Assembly (NCBI RefSeq): GCF_964355755.1
Contig: NC_092672.1
Span: forward strand, 17,916,501 to 17,980,500
Origin: Antedon mediterranea
Taxonomy: Eukaryota; Echinodermata; Crinoidea; Comatulida; Antedonidae
Reading direction: 5' to 3'
DNA length: 64,000 bases
In this document: positions 1 through 10,800 of the stretch, one piece after another
Numbering within the stretch: position 1 is the first letter of the stretch
How the letters are laid out: each line of letters begins with the position of its first letter
Translations under genes and position numbers: made by a program
Notes under the pieces: generated by a model
The model's input: the letters and a program-made list of their open reading frames with translations, nothing else
Databases searched by the model: none
What the model was told of the DNA's origin: nothing

Positions 1-727
1 TTCTCAATTTTACTTCTACTGCATTCTATTAACCCATTGACCCCCAAGTTTATTTTGCTCCCCTGGGACCCAAAAAGCATATGTCACATAATTAACCCTA
101 AATTTTTTTCTAAACACACATTAAAAAAATTAAAAAAGAAAAATAATGCAAGGACATTTTATTTTCAAATATGTTATCAAATTTGTGTTACAACTTATTT
201 TGGCGGAGTATGGATTATGCAAATTTTAGAAATATTTTATGAAAATTATTAAAAATTTGTAATTTATCTTTTTTGACTACCAAATGCACAAAAATTAATA
301 AATATTTCATAATAAAACTCATCTCTTCATCAGAACCTATTTCTTCTCTTCAAAATAAGACCAAACTTGACCATTATGAATGACCGGTTTCGAAATTATG
401 AAGAAATTAGTAGACTGACTCATCTGACGATGACCATATGGGGCCTAGGCCTATCGGGAGCCGCCCCGAGAGCGTCGTCGCCGCTGTTTGTTCACCGGGA
501 ATGTTAAAAAAAAACATCTTGAAAGCGACTTGGAATTCGCGATTCTCGCGCGCACCGTCATCCCTCTGGAGCTTAGTCTATGGGCGGCCATTAGGGCCAA
601 AATAGAAAAACTTTGCCGTACGAACAATTCCGCTCCTGTAAGGCAAACTAATGACGTTAAAGACATAATTCCTCTAGTGACAAACAAATATTGCCGTACG
701 GACACACAAACACATTGCCTTATGAAC
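1..727. other. No gene recognised
   Basis: AT-rich sequence with short open frames on both strands that show no domain, no splice-site context and no resemblance to a known protein. A GC-richer patch lies near 440-490. I see no supported gene or element end here. Confidence 0.5.
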
Positions 728-830
728 AAATTGCCGTATGGTTAAATTGGCGTAAGGACAAACATTGGCGTAAAGGACAAAAATTGGCGTAAGGACAAAA
801 ATTGCCGAAAGGACAAAAATTGGCGTACAG
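728..830. repeat. Short minisatellite, ~18-bp unit
   Basis: About six imperfect head-to-tail copies of a unit reading AATTGGCGTAAGGACAAA, some with GCCG in place of GGCG. Related single copies (ATTGCCGTACGGAC-like) lie just upstream near 604-700, so the array seems to have grown from a local motif. Confidence 0.75.
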
Positions 831-1067
831 TCTAACTAAATATAAACGTTGAGGGCTGCATAGTAATTTAAAACCACGTGACTGAAACCACTCTGTGTGT
901 CCAGTCCTGATGGGGAATAAAAACATAATCATGGAAGGCTTGTGAGCTAGCCAACAATATAGATCAGCCGACAATAAGCCAGCCTACTTTTATTTTTTCC
1001 AGCCAACAATAACTATGAAACACCGTTTGTGTATTTTTTACATTTTCAGTGTTACTTATGGTTTTTA

Positions 1068-2005
1068 TGGTATCTCCGTAAGTACTGGTCGTAGACACTT
1101 GAATTAGGTCCAAAAATGTTCGCAATATACATTTATTTATTTGTTGCACATTTTGAAAAATGTTACAAAAGGTCAAAGGGTCAGGGTCAAAGGTTATATG
1201 AACAAACACAAATAGGTACTTGTATCTTGGCAACCACTGGTCGCAGCAAGTCAATTTTAGTCTCAAAATGTTGAGAAGGCATGTATTCATATTCAGTCTA
1301 ATGAGACATTTTAGTGAAAAATGATCAGAAATGCCATTTCTGACCTTTGACCCACATACCAGGGCATCTTAATATCTCTGTAAGTACTGGTCGTAGAAAC
1401 TTAAATTTGGTATCAAATTGTTGGAAATATACATATTTACATTCATTCTAACAGAAAATTTGGTGAAAAGATGATCAGAAATACTATTAATTACTAATGT
1501 TTCAAACAAAAAACATACCTCTACACAACTTATTCTTAAATAAATGGTATGCAATAACTGATGCTTTAAATGGTTTCATTATAGGAATTACAACAAATCC
1601 TTTACTGTTTGTAATTGTACTTTTGCTTATAATAATGCTAGAAAATATTGTTGACCCCCCTTGACCCTGACTCTTTGACCTTTTGTAACATTTTTCAAAA
1701 TGTGTAACAAATAACAAAATCTATATTTCGAACAGTTTAAGACCAAATTCAAGTGTCTACGACCAGTAGTTACGGAGATACATACATGCCCTGGGTTGTG
1801 GGTCAAAGGTCAGAAATGGCATTTCCGGTCATTTTTTACTAAAATGTCCCATTAGACTGAATATAAATGTATACCTTCTGATCAATTTGAGACGAAAATT
1901 ACCTTGCTGTGACCAGTGGTTGTCGAGATTTAAGGATGTGTTTGGTGTTATAACCTTTCACCCTGACCTTTTGACCTTTCGCCACATTTTCAAAATGTGT
2001 AACCA
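1068..2005. repeat. Foldback repeat built of ~150-bp monomers
   Basis: The left arm (about 1068-1495) holds three degenerate monomers starting at about 1068, 1215 and 1371, each opening with a TATCTCxGTAAGTACTGG-like block. The right arm (about 1650-2005) has the same monomers on the opposite strand, separated by about 150 bp. Several monomers carry GACCTTTGACC or its complement. The same monomer type builds the arms of the element at 32495-35424. No coding capacity is seen. The termini are not defined here, so this may be a truncated copy. Confidence 0.7.
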
Positions 2006-2129
2006 AGCCAAAATTGATTGTTTGACCACCCTAAACCAATTTCTAAAGTCAAATTCTCTGGACCTCAAAGTGCATACGAAAGTTGATCTAGCTACTAGAG
2101 TATTGGTTTATAATTCGAGTTGTTTATAG

Positions 2130-2750
2130 ATAAATCGTATATCATAAAAAATATCTAATTTTTACATGTTTAAAAGAATTTTCGTGAAATTCTGAGAGGC
2201 TCGACCACAGAAAATTAATATCAGTACATCATATGATGTCATTTTAAGCGAATCGCGTTGGTGTATTCGCCGTTGACGGGTAGGTCGTCACGGTTAAAGG
2301 ATTCTAACAATGCCTCGCGGAAACGCATGCTACACACATCCACACAGTGCGAAAAGTTTCAAATGAAAATTCCATAGATAGGTCAGGGAGTTTTAGGTCC
2401 CTTTCGTGTACAGATTACATGGTAAAATAATAGATTAAATATTTAATTACAATCCTATTTTAATCCATCATCATCGTGTCGTCGCGAGAACGTAATAAAT
2501 ACAACAAACACGTACGTATTGTTCTTGATTAATAAAAGTACTCGCGCCGGGAGCTAGCCTAGGCTAGGCCGTGTAGGCCTAGGTAGACAGAAAGTAGCCG
2601 GCGAAAATGTCAAAGTAGACGGTCGAATGCGCCGGTTGCCGGCTACTAACGAAACCCCTGAATACATTATAAACAAATATTTTTGGTGAAAATATCATAT
2701 TCAAAAATATATTGACATTTTTCGTAGGAACGGGACAGACATTTTTGTTA
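2130..2750. other. Intergenic, nothing recognised
   Basis: AT-rich sequence with an AGGCCTAGG-rich patch near 2555-2585, a type of tract common in echinoderm DNA. No gene or element boundary can be supported. Confidence 0.4.
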
Positions 2751-2751
2751 A

Positions 2752-5700
2752 GTTCAAGTTCAAGTTCAAGTTCAAATTTATTGTCAAATACACAGTAAAT
2801 GAAATTTGCCTTCCAAGGTTCAAATTACAATAAAAATAACAACAGTTAAAAACATACAATACTATTACTATACAATGGATAAGATAATATATAAGAAAAT
2901 ATGCTATGAATGAAACATTATGAACAGTATAAATATTAAAATACTATATAAAGAATAAAATATAAAACGTCTCAAGTTATCTTTTAAATTGCTTGTTGTA
3001 TTGCCTGATTGCACACGGAAGAAATGATTTATTATGACGCTTAGTCTTCTTAATTGAAGGAATCATCCTTCCGGATCTACTGAAATTTATAAAGTTAAAA
3101 AGAGGATGAGACTGGTCGTTAATTATACATTTTAGTTTTTTCTCCATAACCTTATCGCATATATCATGGATAGATGGGACGTTTGCACCTATTACCTTCT
3201 TAGCCATTTTGATTATTCTCTGTAATTTATTTGAGTTATACTTAGATAAACTATTTAGCCATACAATACAGCAAAATGTTAATATGGACTGTATCATAGC
3301 CTGATGGAATAGAGACAGCGCATCTCTGCCAATCTTAAAGTTTCTTAATTTCCTTAAGAAGTACAATCTTTGGTTTGCCTTCGCATAGACTTTGGCAGTG
3401 TTGGCGTTCCATGACAGTTTTTCATCTATCCATACTCCTAAATATTTATGTTCACTAGTTGTGCGGACATCATTATCTTTGATATTTAAAGGTATAAGTT
3501 GCCTCTTAATTTTACGAAAGTCAAACACAATTTCCTTTGTTTTATTTACATTAATACTTAGACAGTTCATATCACACCAGTTAATTATATTATTAACTTC
3601 AGTTCTATACGTGCTCTCATCATTGTTTACAATTAAGCCTGTGATACAGGTGTCATCAGCAAATTTAACTATTTGACATGATTCACTTCTAAGGTCGCTT
3701 GTATATAATGTGAACAACAATGGAGATAACACGCATCCCTGTGGGGCACCGGTGTTTGAAACAATGATATCAGACAAAACATTATCAATTCTAACACGCT
3801 GGGTTCTGTTTTTCAAGAAATCTCTGATCCATAGACAAACAAAAGGATTAACATTCATACTAACTAATTTATCAAGAAGTATGTTTGGTTTCATTGAATT
3901 GAAAGCCGAAGAAAAATCTAAAAATAACGTCCTTACATATTGCCTAGGTTTATCCAAAGTTTCATAGATTGGATGCAAGAGGGTAGTTATTGCATCGTCG
4001 ACACCTCTATTACTACAGTATGCAAACTGATTATTATCAACAAAAGGCAACGTTTCTTTAATCAATACATCTTTAAATAGCCTCTCAAAGCACTTTGTAA
4101 TAATTTGGGTTAGAGCAACAGGACGATAATCATTTAATATTTTCGGCTTAGGTACTTTATTTATTGGGGCTATTATTGAATACTTCCACATGCATGGGAC
4201 ACAAGAAGAGCTTAACGACCAGTTAAATAATCTACAAAAGATAGGCGCAAGTTGTTTATAGCATGACTTTAAAATATTGCCAGTTAGTTTATCTGACCCA
4301 GCTGCTTTATTTGGCTTAACACCCTTAAATACTTTCTCAACTGAAAGCAGATCAAATTCAGGTACATCAGATTTGGTTGTATTTAACTCTAGGTTCAGTT
4401 TAACATCATTATCATTAGTATTATTAATTTGGTCATCATTATCAAATCTGTTAAAAAATATATTCAGTTTATTTGCAAAGTCCAATGGGCGGGATCCGGA
4501 TGGAACTATTGTTGTGTTCTGCCTTTCCGCGTTTCCAATAACTTTCTTTAATCCATTCCATGCTTGCTTGGGGTTACCGCTATCAAAATCATTCTTTATT
4601 TTCTCTCCAAATTTGCGTTTGGCATGATTAATTCGCTTTTTCATTAACTTCTGAATACGCTTCTTTTCCATAACATCATTATTGCGGACAGCTTGTTGTT
4701 TTTGCTGTAAAAGTTCTCGGATATCCTTAGTGACCCATGGTTTACTATTTGGATAAATTTTTATTTCCTTCTTTTTAATGATGCTAGACTCACAAAAATT
4801 AATATATTCAACAATTGTTTCCATAGTGGCGTCAATAGAATCTGTATTCATAAACACATCCCAATTCGTAGCTTCAAGACATCCTTTAAATTCCTCCATA
4901 CTATCATTTGTCCACACTTTGATTTCCTTGACCATTGGTTTACTTTGTTTTAACTTTTGTTTATAAGCTGGTATTAAATGAATCATCTTGTGATCTGATT
5001 TACCAAGACCTGCCTTAGGCGACGACTTGTACGCGTTCTTTATGTTGCCGTAACAACAATCAAGTATTTTGTCACCGCGTGTGGGAAAGTCTACGTACTG
5101 ATAGTAATTCGAAACCTTCTTGAGGTCGCACGAGTTAAAGTCACCAGTGACTAACTTAACAGCATCAGGGGATTCTGTGTCCAGCTCACTTAATATGGTT
5201 TGAATGTCAGATGCAGCTACTTTCATATCAGCTCTCGGGTGGATGTAGACTACTGTGACAAAAATGTTATTGAACTCGCGAGGAAGATAAAATGGACGAA
5301 GCGAAACAGTAATGAGTTCATAGTTAGTAGTACACCGCCGATATTTCACCGTAACATTGTTGCACCATAGACTGTTGACAAAAACGCAAACACCGCCTCC
5401 AATGGATTTTCCAGAGTCTAGTGTTCGGTCAGACCTTTCACATGAGAATCCATCGATGTTTGTATCAAACTCAGAATCAGTATCTGTAAACCATGTCTCA
5501 GACATACATATCAAATTTGCATCACGATAATCCTTGAGATAAAGGGTGCATGCTTTCAACTCATCCAGTTTATTGCGGAGTGACTGAGCATTCCCTGTTA
5601 GTATAGAGGGTAGCGGAGCAGAAAACTTACGGCGTTTAAGTCTAGCTTTAAGACCACCTCTTCTCCCTCGTTTCCTATTTTTGATCTGCGCTCCTAACGT

Positions 5701-5940
5701 GTCAGTGTCAGTGGCACTAGGCCTAGATCTACGTTGCACGCCGGGTAACGCAGGTCGGAGTTGAATGAGCTCCTCGCGGCTATACGTCATGTAGCGGGGT
5801 GGGTAACTCGGCCTAGGTGGTACCGTCGACAAACAACTACCAATTCCATCGAAAACCAACAGAAACCAGAGCTCGAAACACGATATAACTATACTTAGAT
5901 ACATAATGAAAGTAAAAATAAGGACGGGACATATCATTTA
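2752..5940 (-). mobile_element. Non-LTR retrotransposon, Jockey superfamily (Rex1/CR1-like)
   Basis: Minus-strand LINE made of the 986-codon ORF at 2977-5937 and a ~225-nt 3' UTR. On the minus strand the UTR ends with an AATAAA-containing segment followed by about four copies of GAACTT (+ strand 2752-2780). Ending in a short tandem repeat rather than poly(A) is typical of CR1/L2/Rex1-type elements. No separate ORF1 is seen upstream, so the copy is probably 5'-truncated or the family has one ORF. No target duplication was identified. Confidence 0.85.
2977..5937 (-). CDS. LINE endonuclease/reverse transcriptase polyprotein
   Basis: An uninterrupted 986-aa protein. Residues about 112-325 form an APE-type endonuclease, with the SETW motif near 146-149, VTGDFN near 263-268 and KSDH near 313-316. 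The reverse transcriptase spans about 575-840, with LFLDFSSAFN near 671, GAPQGCVLSP near 732 and the catalytic KFADD near 758-762. The C-terminal 140 residues match the usual thumb/tail of this LINE group, ending in an SFLPxAIRxYN-like block. A basic stretch (KNRKRGRRGGLKARLKRRK) at about 86-104 precedes the endonuclease. The first ATG is used; the hydrophobic first 35 residues may be 5'-UTR read-through, with the true start nearer Met50. The open frame implies a young copy. The protein would nick target DNA and prime reverse transcription there. Confidence 0.9.
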   Translation of the reverse strand: MICPVLIFTFIMYLSIVISCFELWFLLVFDGIGSCLSTVPPRPSYPPRYMTYSREELIQLRPALPGVQRRSRPSATDTDTLGAQIKNRKRGRRGGLKARLKRRKFSAPLPSILTGNAQSLRNKLDELKACTLYLKDYRDANLICMSETWFTDTDSEFDTNIDGFSCERSDRTLDSGKSIGGGVCVFVNSLWCNNVTVKYRRCTTNYELITVSLRPFYLPREFNNIFVTVVYIHPRADMKVAASDIQTILSELDTESPDAVKLVTGDFNSCDLKKVSNYYQYVDFPTRGDKILDCCYGNIKNAYKSSPKAGLGKSDHKMIHLIPAYKQKLKQSKPMVKEIKVWTNDSMEEFKGCLEATNWDVFMNTDSIDATMETIVEYINFCESSIIKKKEIKIYPNSKPWVTKDIRELLQQKQQAVRNNDVMEKKRIQKLMKKRINHAKRKFGEKIKNDFDSGNPKQAWNGLKKVIGNAERQNTTIVPSGSRPLDFANKLNIFFNRFDNDDQINNTNDNDVKLNLELNTTKSDVPEFDLLSVEKVFKGVKPNKAAGSDKLTGNILKSCYKQLAPIFCRLFNWSLSSSCVPCMWKYSIIAPINKVPKPKILNDYRPVALTQIITKCFERLFKDVLIKETLPFVDNNQFAYCSNRGVDDAITTLLHPIYETLDKPRQYVRTLFLDFSSAFNSMKPNILLDKLVSMNVNPFVCLWIRDFLKNRTQRVRIDNVLSDIIVSNTGAPQGCVLSPLLFTLYTSDLRSESCQIVKFADDTCITGLIVNNDESTYRTEVNNIINWCDMNCLSINVNKTKEIVFDFRKIKRQLIPLNIKDNDVRTTSEHKYLGVWIDEKLSWNANTAKVYAKANQRLYFLRKLRNFKIGRDALSLFHQAMIQSILTFCCIVWLNSLSKYNSNKLQRIIKMAKKVIGANVPSIHDICDKVMEKKLKCIINDQSHPLFNFINFSRSGRMIPSIKKTKRHNKSFLPCAIRQYNKQFKR

Positions 5941-6159
5941 AATCTGTTTTATTTCATAAACCATGCATCTTTATTTTGCCCATAAATATACTGCAGTTAC
6001 TTTTCTTTTCAAAGTAAGCCTCAATTATTCATAATAAAGTATTTTATTAATTTCATACTTGCATTTCAAAATTCATAATTGTTACTTCTGAGACATTTCG
6101 ATTGTGTTTTTTCCCTCACTTGTGTTTATTGAAGTAATGGCTTTAAAACCATGTAGTAT

Positions 6160-6395
6160 CCAGTCATTACAAGGTACACAGTAATAAAGAACACTTAAAC
6201 CAGCTTGATGTGTAACCATCTTTATTCACTCACTCACTATTGTATCTAACTATCGTATCTCACTATTGTATCTAACTCCACAACACTCCCGTGCTGTTCC
6301 CTTTATGCACCACTGCAGCTGTACCCAAAATATTCACACATTCACATCATCATAGAGGCCGTTACAGAGGGCGTTATACCCTAATACAACAAAAT
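6160..6395 (-). repeat. Candidate solo LTR
   Basis: Read on the minus strand, this segment begins TGTTGTATTAGGG, contains a TATA-like GTGCATAAAGGG and then GAGTGAATAAAGATGG (a poly(A)-signal-like stretch), and ends near ACCTTGTAATGAC. That layout resembles a gypsy-type LTR. No internal region or clean target duplication was found, so the call is tentative. The remainder of 5941-6526 shows nothing recognisable. Confidence 0.35.
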
Positions 6396-6915
6396 TGTTA
6401 TTTAATTCTTAATTTTAAATCTTAATTTTCAACTCCTAAGGATATTAAATTGGAATAGATTTAAACAAGTTTGTTAAAACTTGTATTTATTAATTAAAAA
6501 AAACATTACTATCAAAATTTATTGAATGTTACGGATGGGACATTTTTTTTTATGGATGTGATGACAATATTGTAAGAACTAAAAAGTGTTTTTGTACTGT
6601 ACAAAGGTGTTAACTGTTGTTTATTAATCACAAAACATTGTGGTCTGTATTTAAAATAACAATCCACAAAAAAGAGCAATACCTAAATCCAAAACAACAT
6701 GACCAGTATGAATGGTAGTATTGGGTGTGGTCATCGCTTTGTAGATTTCCTTCCTTTTATAAATCAGATATTAAATAATTAAGATTGAATTTTAATAGAA
6801 GTAGGCCTACAGTTATTAAATCCAAGCAAGGATAGAAGACAATTTCAGATGCAACTTGGATCCACTAAAACAAATTCAGACGTCAAACGCCAACGCCAAT
6901 TTTTAAAGATTCACC

Positions 6916-7202
6916 TTAAAGCTCATGTACAGGCATGAATTTTAAATATAAAATCTGGTTAATTGTACATAAATAAAATATTTGTAACAGAAATCAAGAT
7001 GAAAAAACATGAATTTTCCTTAATATGGTTAAATACAAAATTTGGCAAAATTCTGCCATAAAAACCAGGAAGACTTTTTTTCAGTAGTTAGGTAATTTAA
7101 CCTAATGTAATAACATGTCTGGTGACTTCCTAGAGGGTGAAAAAAGATAGTGGATATGCGGTGGATAATTTTTGCTATAGCATGAAAATAAAAATCTGAA
7201 GT
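6916..7202 (+). repeat. Left half of a split interspersed repeat
   Basis: This segment is closely similar to 61245-61524. Its right half continues at 14288-14480, matching 61525-61735. At 61.5 kb the two halves are contiguous, so that copy represents the uninserted state and 7203-14287 is an insertion. No coding potential is seen. Confidence 0.8.
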
Positions 7203-7813
7203 TTAAAGATGTATTGTCCCCCTGAAAAAAAATTTTTTTTCAATATTTTTGTTGAATAGGCCATTTTAATTGCACAAAAGTTATTCACTTTGACCTCAAT
7301 TTGGATTTAAAAACAATTTTTACACGGGAAAATCGCAATTTAAAGCAAAAATTAACCAACCGGAAGCTATTTGTCTGGAAGACAAATGTGTTCCGGTTTA
7401 ATTTAACCCTTGACCTGAGTTAGCTCATAAATATTCATATTGTATGGATACATCGTGTGGATGATCGATGATGCTTTCCAAATCAACAGCGAGAGAGTCG
7501 AGTAGTGATGCGAGACGAATCTTGAAGAAAACACGAAAACTATAGCTTGCAGAATGCTAAGTTAGAATTACAGTTGGTAACTTTTATTCATTTAGGTGAG
7601 TTTATGTTTCGCTAACAGGAGAGGCCTAGCTAGGCCTAGGCCCGAATTTGCTGCTACTGTACTAGTACTAGCACTGACAGTCTCGAGAGACGTAGCCTTA
7701 CTGCTGCCTACTTCTGTTTCTAGAAGTAGAGTGTAGTAGGCCTAGGCAGTACACTGCTAGCTAGGTAGGGCTACAGTAGACCACCACCAGCAGAAGGGAT
7801 GTATTTTTGTTTT

Positions 7814-10800
7814 ATTAGGTGATCATTTAGAATAAAATGATCACCTATTGTTATTGTATCAAATCTTTGTTATTGGTTATCCGCAACGAAGTTGCAGGAT
7901 AACCTCTTGTGATCGTACGAAATCATCATCATCAACATCATCTTTTTATTGGTTATCCGCAACGAAGTTGCAGGATAACCTCTTGTGATTGTACGAAATC
8001 ATCATCATCATCATCAACTTTTTATTCTTCTTCTTTCTTTCTGTATGATTTTTGTGTAACGCTTTTCTCTAAAACTCGCAAACATAACATTTCGGTAACT
8101 ATGTTAACATTTTGACATTTATGTAACGTCGTCAAGCGAAGCTTTTCATGATGTTTACAATTGCGCAACGTGACGTACGCGCGATTTAACGATTTTCTCG
8201 TATCTAACATATGTCGAAAACCAAATAACATTTTAAAGTGAAACTTTGCAAAAGTTTAATTTATATCATGCGCTAACTTTCTGTTGAAAAAAAATTGTGT
8301 GTTTTAAACAAAGTTACGCGCGCACGCGTATTTAAATTTTCAAAATGCGCAAAATTAATTTATAATCAACTTTCTACGCGTTTCATGTCGTTTTAAGCAT
8401 GTCAAAAATTCCCACGCGTGCGCACATTTTTACGTGTGCGGTGCGCACGTACCATTGAAAACGTATTTTTTTCGCGTGATTTATGTTTTTCCAGCCTTTT
8501 CTAGCAATTATACCAAATTTTAAACAATTTCGACTTAAAGATACGTCATACGAGCACGTCGAATTGGACAATTTGCGCGCGTTTTTTATGAAAAGGTTAA
8601 AAAATTCGTTTAAAATATGCCTTTTTTTAAACAGTCGTAATTTCTAAACTAGACGGTCAACTTTTTGTGGATGACATATTCTGGAAGTAGATGAGTTGTA
8701 GATATCGGATCAGGTATTAATATGGCTAACCGGACATTGTGACGTCATCGTATGGCCACGCGAATATAAAATTTAGGATTTTTGTATCTTTCGTCATAAC
8801 TCATCACATTGAATAGAGCGCATCTCCACTTATTCGTTTTCCATTTTCACCCTGATTTTGATATTGTCTAGGTCAATCAACTATCTTTCGCATGAGTTAA
8901 AAATATTTTAATTTTTTTGACGTCATCATGCCTAAAAATTTAAATCACGTGTGGCATCAATTTCATCTTTACAGTAAATTTTATTCTGTTATAGCTCGTA
9001 AGAATAAAATGTGATAATCACGATTAAAACTTTTTCTGGAAGCTATTGGATTGTAGATACGAAATTATGTAAAAATGTTGCCAATCGGATGTTGTGACGT
9101 CATCATATGGCCAGTTAAATAAAAAAGGTCGTATTTTCATCTTTTGCGTCATAATTCATTACATTTAAAAGAGCGCGCATCAATATTTCACGTATTCAAA
9201 TTTCTTCTACACGCTAATACGTTGTTGCTGAGATAATTTCCTTTCGGAATTGCTACCTTCGCGTTTTATTTTAAAACCGTCAACATGTTAAAAATTGCAA
9301 TAAATAGCAGGTCCCGTAATTTCACCTATTCTACACTGTATGTCACTGTATGTGATATGGATACAGAATATACTGTGTATACTATATATGAATTTAAATA
9401 ATAAAATTCAGCAATAACAACATATCATATTCTTCAGTTCAGATCATAATGCCAACGTGAACACTTCCTTTTGTCCTCAACCTATCCCCTTAATGTTAAT
9501 GTTGCACCACTTGCGCGGCGGATAACCAAACTCGTCAAAGTGACGAGTTACATGTCTAGTTCTTCTTCTTTCTTTCTGTATGATTTTTGTGTAACGCTTT
9601 TCTCCAAAACTCGCAAACATAACATTTCGGTAACTATGTTAACATTTTGACATTTATGTAACGTCGTCAGGCGAAGCTTTTCATGATGTTTACAATTGCG
9701 CAACGTGACGTACGCGCGATTTAACGATTTTCTCGTATTTAACATATGTCTACAACCAAATAACATTTCAACTTGAAACTTTGCAAAAGTTTAATTTATA
9801 TCATGCGCTAACTTTCTGTTGAAAAAAAATTGCGTGTTTTACATAAAGTTACGCGCGCACGCGCATTTAAAATTTCAAAATGCGCAAAATTAATTTATAA
9901 TCAACTTTCTACGCGTTTCATGTCGTTTTAAGCATGTCAAAAATTCCCACGCTTGCGCACATTTTTACGTGTGCGGTGCGCACGTAGCATTGAAAACGTA
10001 TTTTTTTCGCGTGATTTATGTTTTTCCAGCCTTTTCTAGTAATTTTACCAAATTTTAAACAATTTCGACTTAAAGATACGTCATACGAGCACGTCCAATT
10101 GGACAATTTGCGCGCGTTTTTTATGAAAAGGTTAAAAAATTCGTTTAAAATATGTCTTTTTTTAAACAGTCGTAATTTCTAAACTAGACGGTCAAATTTT
10201 TGTGGATGACATATTCTGGAAGTAGATGAGTTGTAGATATCGGATCAGGTATTAATATGGCTAACCGGACATTGTGACGTCATCGTATGGCCACACGAAC
10301 ATAAAATTTAGGATTTTTGTATCTTTCGTCATAGCTCATCACATTGAATAGAGCGCATCTCGACTTATCCGTTTTCCATTTTCCCCCCGATTTTGATAAT
10401 GTCTAGGTCAATCAACTGTCTTTCGCATGAGTTAAAAATAATTTAATTTTTTTGACGTCATCATGCCTAAAAATTTAAATCACGTGTGGCATCAATTTCA
10501 TCTTTACAGACAATTTTAATCTGTTATAGCTCGTAAGAATAAAATGTGATAATCACGATTAAAACTTTTTCTGTAAGCTATTGGATTGTAGATACGAAAT
10601 TATGTAAAAATGTTGCCAATCGGATGTTGTGACGTCATCATATGGCCAGTTAAATGAAAAAGGTCGTATTTTCATCTTTTGCGTCATAATTCATTACATT
10701 TAAAAGAGCGCGCATCAATATTTCACGTATTCAAATTTCTTCTACACGCTAATACGTTGTTGCTGAGATAATTTCCTTTCGGAATTGCTACCTTCGCGTT

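Noticed and set aside
37-252. 71-codon plus-strand ORF at the window start
   Set aside because: Low-complexity Lys/Ile/Phe-rich translation of AT-rich DNA, with no domain or splice context.
8022-9766. Two similar 69-72-codon minus-strand frames as a conserved small gene
   Set aside because: They lie at the same place in two nearly identical tandem Helentron-like units; their similarity reflects recent duplication, not selection on a protein.
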